A stretch of DNA of 64,000 nt, taken from positions 5,645,001 through 5,709,000 of the forward strand of contig BSQZ01000005.1 of NCBI GenBank assembly GCA_033239005.1. The letters run 5' to 3'. Both the position numbers and the translations under genes were made by a program. Each line of letters starts with the position of its first letter. The first letter of the stretch is position 1. Origin of the DNA: Lamellibrachia satsuma. Taxonomy: Eukaryota; Annelida; Polychaeta; Sabellida; Siboglinidae. Positions 57,831 to 64,000 of the stretch are shown in pieces. The notes under the pieces were generated by a model. That model was given only the letters and a program-made list of their open reading frames with translations. It made no database searches and had not been told where the DNA came from.

Positions 57831-58084
57831 ACTACAAATGGTGCTGTTTGTCCATCGCCATTTTGGAAATAAAATATTTTGAGAAAAAATCATGAAAATA
57901 ATTATTACTGTCCGCCTTAGCCGGGACAGAAAACCAAAATATCCTGTCCGCTGTCCGCGTTAACCAGGTGTCCCCTCATCAGAGGGACATTAACACGGTA
58001 AAACAGTCCATACATATGCTAGGTCATATGCTAGGTTCATGCTAACTATTCATTCACCAATACGTATAAAATATTAAGTTTGTT

Positions 58085-58210
58085 TTTAAAAAATGGAAAC
58101 CTTTTGCTAATTTGGCTAGGAAAAGGTCGGCTAAGAAAAATCACATTAGCCAAATGACTAAACAATAAATCGGCTAAGAAAATTCACATTAGCCAAATGA
58201 CTAAACAATA
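58085..58210. repeat. ~54-bp direct repeat, two copies
   Basis: TCGGCTAAGAAAAATCACAT plus TAGCCAAATGACTAAACAAT, duplicated once. Confidence 0.85.
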
Positions 58211-58387
58211 AAATATGTTAAGAGTGAGCCCAGAGATGGAAACATAAAACCTAATGAGCCAATGTTTGGGTGATTGATTGCAAAGTTTTGATCACAATTA
58301 CTGCATTCCAAAGACTTTTATTGCAACAGTTAAAAAATAGTGATTACAATTTTGATGATTGCAGAATTTTTTTGTAAACAACACCCC

Positions 58388-58712
58388 TACCTTGTAGACC
58401 AAGTGGTCAAACACCCCTACCCTCGTAGACCACGTGGTCAAATACCCTATCTTGTAGGCCAAGTGGTCAAACACCCTATCTTGTAGACCAAGTTGTCAAA
58501 CACCAATACCTTGTAGACCAAGTTGTCAAACACCCCTACCTTGTAGACCAAGTGGTCAAACACCCTACCTTGTAGACCAAGTGGTCAAACACCCTACCTT
58601 ATAGACCAAGTTGTCAAACACCCCTACCTTGTAGACCAAGTGGTCAAACACCCTACAGTGTAGACCAAGTGGTCAAACACCCTACCTTGTAGACCAAGTG
58701 GTCAAACAGCAA
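58388..58712. repeat. 30-bp minisatellite
   Basis: About eleven units of ACCTTGTAGACCAAGTGGTC then AAACACCCCT, with 28-29-bp variants. Confidence 0.96.
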
Positions 58713-59386
58713 TTCCCGTATTGATGCATCTACAGCTGAATGTAGATAGATGGACAGGTTTACATCACCAACAAGCATATATTATATAGCTAAACAATCT
58801 GATAAATACCCTCTTGGCATTCGTATGCTTTCTATTTCCTTTCTACACATACTTCTTAGAATGCACAGTTATCTCATCCTTGTTATCTGGTTTCCAATCA
58901 GTGTAAAGGAATAGCCATTTATTACCACAAAGTAAAAATGTTGGTACATCATGTTGGGTTTGACAGCCAAGTGTACATTAAAATGTAGATGTATAACAAG
59001 GATTATCTACCACTAGCTGATGCCAACTTTATGCATGAATATTGCGTCATAATGACGGAAGAATCGAGATGTGTTATAATTATCCAGAAATTAGATCAAT
59101 GTTACCCTTTGCATTACTGATGGCTGTCCCTACAAATTGTGTGTCTAATAATACGCACAATTTGTACTATGGTTGGCATTACAGCTAAAAACAAGCAAAT
59201 CGTATATGTATAAGAGTTGCATAATGGCCACAGCCAATGTTTCCTGATGTCAGTGCAAAGATCATGATGCTTAGTGATGCGAGTAGCCAGTGCTAGGCAT
59301 GGCTCACAGCCTAGATTTGCATCAAATCCTTGCATTCCCACCAAGTACATGTTCATGTCATTGTCTTAACTGGGTGCATCAGGATA
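58713..59386. other. Gene-free stretch
   Basis: No exon or repeat recognised. Confidence 0.35.
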
Positions 59387-59672
59387 GCGGCTAGAATGCC
59401 GGAATCCTCTTGCTGCCATTTAAAAAAAATTGGCAATTCAATTCATCCCACGTTGTCATCGTTCACTCAGCTGTATAAGTGAATACCTGGCTACAGACAG
59501 AAGTGGAGATGTGAACGAATAGTCTTCATGCAGTGTTTGCAGCATGGTTGAATACTTCCTAGAGAAGTTGAGATGGCGTTGGAATGAACAGGTCTGCCAA
59601 GGGGTAAAGAGGTAAAGCGAACTGAACAGTCCCAAGGACTGGACAGTGCGCGCTATATAAGAATGTATCTTT
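59387..59672 (+). mobile_element. tRNA-Lys-derived SINE
   Basis: Plus-strand copy lacking most of the tRNA head: GGAATCCTCTTGCTGCCATT, CACTCAGCTGTATAAGTGAA, TACCTGGCTACAGACAGAAG, and end GCGCGCTATATAAGAATGTA. Confidence 0.85.
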
Positions 59673-60457
59673 TAATATTATTCTTTTAATAAGCCTTGGA
59701 TTTTATCCTGGCTAACATGTTTGACCCATCTAATATTTCTGAGCATCTTAGTCTAATTATTCTAAGGTAATTATATTATGATTAAAACAACATATATTTA
59801 TATCGGCCGGGTAGGTTCATCAACAGTACACCTACTAGCAGACCTTGTCATGTACTGTAATATGCTTAATATCTTGTGACTAGCTGAACATTCTTGCCAC
59901 CATTATTGTGGTACCACTTGAGTTTCTAACTCAAAATATCTTCAAATATGCCAAACAGGACCAATAAATAAACCACAATATCACACCAAAGCAAGAATAT
60001 GATGAATTCATCATGCTCTCATAAGGTTTTCAACAACTACCTTCCAAATGAATGCCATTATGCAGAACATCCCGTGCTGCCATCCAGTGATTGGCGTGCT
60101 TGTTAAAATAGTACCATCCGTTGCTGCCACCTGGGGACCACTTCACACATTACTGCACCTGAGGTAGCCATCACTAGGACGCCCAGGAGCACCATAACAG
60201 TTGTTTGTCAGGACTCGCCAGCACCAGTGCTGTTACACTGACACATTCAACCAAGGGTTAATGATGAAATTACCCAATTTAGCAGCTTCATACCCACTTA
60301 GTATGCCACACCTATAAGATGATTATTAAACAGCACCAACCCTGTCCCAGTTCAGAAGAAAGTTCAACTTGGGAGAACAATCATAGCTTGTACCCACTGA
60401 GCAAAACTGGCCACCTCACCGAAGTGGCCATCAACACAGTGAAGTATCAACTCAATT
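59673..60457. other. Gene-free stretch
   Basis: No exon or repeat recognised. Confidence 0.35.
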
Positions 60458-61336
60458 ATGAGCATGAGTAGGGCGCATTCTTACTGCTACAGGTGTAGGG
60501 CGCATTCTTACATCTACAGCTGTAAGGCACATTCTTACTGCTACAGCTGTAGGGCACATTCTTACTGCTACAGCTATAGGGCGCATTCTTACTGCTACAG
60601 CTGTAGGGTGTATTCTTACTGCTACAGCTGTAGGGTGTATTCTTACTGCTACAGCTGTAGGGCGCATTCTTACTGCTACAGCTGTAGGGCGCATTCTTAC
60701 ATCTACAGCTGTAAAGCACATTCTTACTGCTACAGCTGTAGGGCGCATTCTTACTGCTACAGCTATAGGGCGCATTCTTACTGCTACAGCTGTAGGGTGT
60801 ATTCTTACTGCTACAGCTGTAGGGTGCACTCTTACTGCTACAGCTGTAGGGTGCATTCTTACCGCTACAGCTGTAGGATGCATTCTTACCGCTACAGCTG
60901 TAGAGTGCATTCTTACCGCTACAGCTGTAGAGTGCATTCTTACCGCTACAGCTGTAGGGTGTATTCTTACTGCTACAGCTGTAGGATGTATTCTTACTGC
61001 TACAGCTGTAGGGTGTATTCTTACCGCTACAGCTGTAGGGCGCATTCTTACTGCTACAGCTGTAGGGCTCATTCTTACTGCTACAGCTGTAGGGTATAGT
61101 CTTACCTCTACTGCTGTAGGGTGTACTCTTACTGCTACAGCTGTAGGGTGTACTCTTACTGCCATAGCTGTAGGGTGTGTTCTTACTGTTACAGCTGTAG
61201 GGTGCATTCTTACTGCTACAGCTGTAGGGTGTATTCTTACTGCTACAGCTGTAGGGTGTATTCTTACTGCTACAGCCATACGGTGTATTCTTACAGCTAC
61301 AGCTGTAGGGTGTATTCTTACTGCTACAGCTGCTGA
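60458..61336. repeat. 27-bp minisatellite with a palindromic core
   Basis: About 32 units of GGGCGCATTCTTACTGCTAC then AGCTGTA. Each holds the perfect 12-bp palindrome CTACAGCTGTAG (with variants), including the E-box/PvuII site CAGCTG. A ~216-bp higher-order block seems duplicated (60475-60690 against 60690-60905, both with the ACATCTACAGCTGTAAG variant). Both strands stay open by period; not a gene. Confidence 0.96.
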
Positions 61337-62154
61337 ATACAGTAGAAGACAGACAGACTGTCTGCAGACAGACAGGAAACTAATTTAATGTTTTTCCCAA
61401 AGGTGTTCTGCAAACAAACACAACCAATGCATCAATTATAGATTAACTGAGTAAGGTAATATATATATATCCTTTTAAAATCCAACATTTACTGATTTTT
61501 TTACAATAATCTGATCTGCCTCCTATAGTTCATAATGTTCAAATGACTTGTGTATCTATACAATAAATTACTTATTTTATACTGGCATTATTTTCTAAGG
61601 CTCAGAGCAACTTCTTTTCAATCTCCTTCAAGAGTTAGACATTGCCAACTTCTGGATGAAATCCAGGATTTCCTGATTCAGAGAAACTACACATACATGT
61701 GCGTATCACGTGTGAAGCCTTGTTGACACATCGATGGCATCTGTGCATGAGGCAAGTACAGGAGCCAAATGGGGCAGGAACAGCTACATGACTTATGTCG
61801 CTAACAGCTGGGCTCTGCTTAGAAGCTGCAGGAGGAATATGTGAATCCACCGTGACATATGGATCCACACTTGGGCTATCTCAATCTCACGGATATAGCA
61901 ATAATGCTGACCAAATATGGTCTCTGTCAGTGGAACTGACTATTGTAAGCATCACACTAATTATTTGTTTTTGTTCAATTGCATATGAAACGGTCATTGT
62001 GAAATGGTATGAAACTGTTCATTGACAATTCTAAGTATTTGTCATTTCCACCAAAAAACTTGTTGACAACAATGTGACTCTCCACTGACTCAAGTGATAA
62101 CCCAATAACACACTGGCCATCCAGCTATCCATTTTCCACATTCCTGTCCACCAA
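61337..62154. other. Gene-free stretch
   Basis: Short GACAGACAGAC runs at 61350-61375 and an (AT)n patch at about 61460. No exon recognised. Confidence 0.35.
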
Positions 62155-62575
62155 CCATCTCTCCTTTACATAACCCTCCCTCGTGTCCACCAACCCTCTC
62201 TCCCACCTACCCACCAACTCTCCCTCCTGTCCACCAATCCTCCCTTTGTCCACCACCCCTACCCTTCCACCCTCCCTCCCCCTCCACCCTCCCTCCACCA
62301 ACCTTCCCTCTGTTCACCCTCCCTCCCCTGTCCACCCTCCCTCCCCAGTCCACCCTCCCTCCCCAGTCCACCCTCCCTCCCCCAGTCTACCCTCCCTCCC
62401 CCAGTCTACCCTCCCTCCCCCAGTCCACCCTCCCTCCCCTCCACCTTCCCTCCCCAGTCCACCCTCCCTCCCCCGTCAACCTTCCCTCCCCTCCACCCTC
62501 CCTCCCCTCCACCTTCCCTCACCCGTCCACCTTCCCTCCCCCATCCACCTTCCCTCCATGCCAGTCCTCCCACCC
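62155..62575. repeat. Polypyrimidine CCACCCTCCCTCCCC repeat
   Basis: 420 bp of pyrimidine-rich plus strand with degenerate 15-20-bp units such as CAGTCCACCCTCCCTCCCC. The Pro/Ser-rich open frame across it is compositional. Confidence 0.93.
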
Positions 62576-62954
62576 ACTTGCCATGTACAACACTATCTGT
62601 GCCACTACAGCTGCTGCTAGCACTACAGCAGATGACTTGGCTGGCAACACAGTGTATTATTCATTAGGCTTAAGCCAGTCCCCACCAGACAAACTTCATT
62701 AGCAACACAGCCCTTGGGTACTGCAGGCAACAGTGTGTCCATGTGCACAGCTGAAATTGCACACTGTCATCCATGTATGAGTATTCTCGGCACACAATGG
62801 CAAAATCGCAATGCGATATGATATTTTAGGAATCAAACATACTGGCTATTTGATGACGTATCATCAAATATTGATGATAATATCATCATCAAACAGGCAA
62901 TGTAATTGTCTGAAAATACAAAACCCCTGCAGGTACATGCCATAACACGCTTAC

Positions 62955-62975
62955 CTGATCCATGACACCCTTCAT
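62955..62975 (-). CDS. Possible third CACNB first exon (very short)
   Basis: ATG after an in-frame TAA, seven codons MKGVMDQ, donor CAG|GTAAGC in phase 0. It would join GSADSNYSQ to give a short N-terminus. The segment is too short to exclude chance; a phase-0 donor alone has a one-in-three prior. Confidence 0.2.
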
Positions 62976-63569
62976 GTCTACTTAATGTCAACAACAGACA
63001 CTTTGCCATAAACAAACATCTTAAATATCACCATTTTTAAAGGGTGCATAAACAATGATCTTCTATATGGGAAAAACACACTCTTTAGAAACATGTCACG
63101 AACAGTGTTGTACGTTAGGTAAATGATTTATGGATCCATGTTTTTGATTATTAGATGGCAGAAAGAAAAATCGTTGCTAATCGTGCAATCGCGCGACACG
63201 CAATAAAAGTTTAACAATATACGCTCAGCATTACATAGAAAGCAGACACTATACAATATGTTTATGTAATACAGTTACATTTGCTGGTTTGCATTGATGG
63301 ATTTTTTCTAAGAAACAAATATTTGTTTAATACATGGCATCATATCAGTGAATAATATTCAAAGAACTGTACAATGCACATGAACAATACAACAAGCTGT
63401 TTATGTAGCGTTTGGCAATTTGCAGGTCACTGTTCCAGAAGTTAAGACGTGGTATGAGAGCTGGCTATTTGGCAACCTAAGCTTGGACACAGAAGGCCAG
63501 TATAACAATACCAAACATATCCAAAACAACTTGCATGTGAATTCAGGATAACAGTTCCTGAACCTGAAA

Positions 63570-63680
63570 AGGCTATATAGGACAGACACCTATGTAGGTG
63601 TATGGTGTATGCAGGACGGGCACCCATGGAGGTGTATCGTGTATGCAGGACGGGCACCCATGGGGGTGTATGGTGAACAT
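63570..63680. repeat. ~33-bp repeat, three units
   Basis: GTGTATGCAGGACGGGCACC then CATGGAGGTGTAT, three diverging copies. Confidence 0.9.
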
Positions 63681-63808
63681 ACAGAGAAAAATAATAAACA
63701 CTGTATTTGATCTAATAAGCATACGATATGCTTAAAAAAAAATTGGGCCAAAGAAAAATGTAAACGAATCTGGTCTTATCAACGTACACAAAAATTGGCT
63801 CTCTAGAA

Positions 63809-64000
63809 CAGGGGTTCCAAAACTGCGGTCCGCAGCCACCAGGTGGTCCGCAGGATGGTTTGAGGTGGTCCCAAGGGACAACGCAATGTCCAAGTTAATT
63901 GTGTGTAAAAAAAGTTATCAATCATTTTTTAAATACAGTGGGACTCAGTGGCTTTGGCAGCCCCATGGGTGGGCCTGAAAACATTTGTTTGGGAACCCCT
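63809..64000. mobile_element. hAT-like MITE, truncated by window end
   Basis: Left end CAGGGGTTCCAAAACTGCGG and right end TTTGGGAACCCCT form the inverted ends typical of Charlie-type hAT elements. The last base(s) fall outside the window. The 8 bp before it (CTCTAGAA, 63801-63808) should recur just beyond 64000 if this is right. Confidence 0.75.

Noticed and set aside
60452..61336. 275-codon and 213-codon repeat proteins
   Set aside because: Periodic translation of the 27-bp CTACAGCTGTAG array.

Overview
This is animal genomic DNA: spliced genes, large AT-rich introns and dense repeats. The calcium-channel beta subunit has protostome-type residues (for example [18 protein letters not shown] where vertebrates have ADTINHPAQLIKTS). 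With the tRNA-derived SINEs, CR1/L2-type LINE relics and abundant minisatellites, this points to an invertebrate protostome. A lophotrochozoan such as a mollusc is my inference; the species is not identified. Two protein-coding genes can be reconstructed exon by exon from homology, splice sites and consistent codon phase. No operon, CRISPR array, rRNA or intact tRNA gene is seen. || Layout: 1-4396 is repeat-bearing flank with an L2-like LINE relic and a tRNA-Lys-derived SINE. 4397-12514 (+) is a complete five-exon HTATIP2/TIP30 gene (NAD(P)-binding atypical SDR, 244 residues). Its introns hold a 27-bp minisatellite, a LINE fragment interrupted by a small TIR element, and a 2.5-kb element with long terminal direct repeats. 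12515-18352 is a tail-to-tail junction: HTATIP2 ends near polyA signals at 12892-12913, and the probable long 3'UTR of the opposing gene starts near 13.5 kb. 18353-54650 (-) is a voltage-gated calcium channel beta subunit gene (CACNB/Ca-beta). It has ten common exons and at least two candidate alternative first exons (42972-43181 and 54585-54650), both joining in phase 0 to the common exon at 38439-38555. The predicted isoforms are 695 and 647 residues. A third, very short first-exon candidate lies at 62955-62975. The rest, to 64000, is flank or 5' intron full of minisatellites, SINEs, hairpin repeats and the edge of a hAT-like element. || The two genes have no evident functional link: one encodes a cytosolic/nuclear oxidoreductase-fold regulator, the other a channel subunit that traffics and gates Cav1/Cav2 channels. 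The most unusual content is the repeat landscape. It includes a 55-bp satellite built from the 3' tail of a SINE beside CACNB exon 3, a hairpin-in-every-unit 48-bp array, a palindrome-in-every-unit 27-bp array, four unrelated arrays sharing a 27-bp period, and the LTR-like element without coding capacity.
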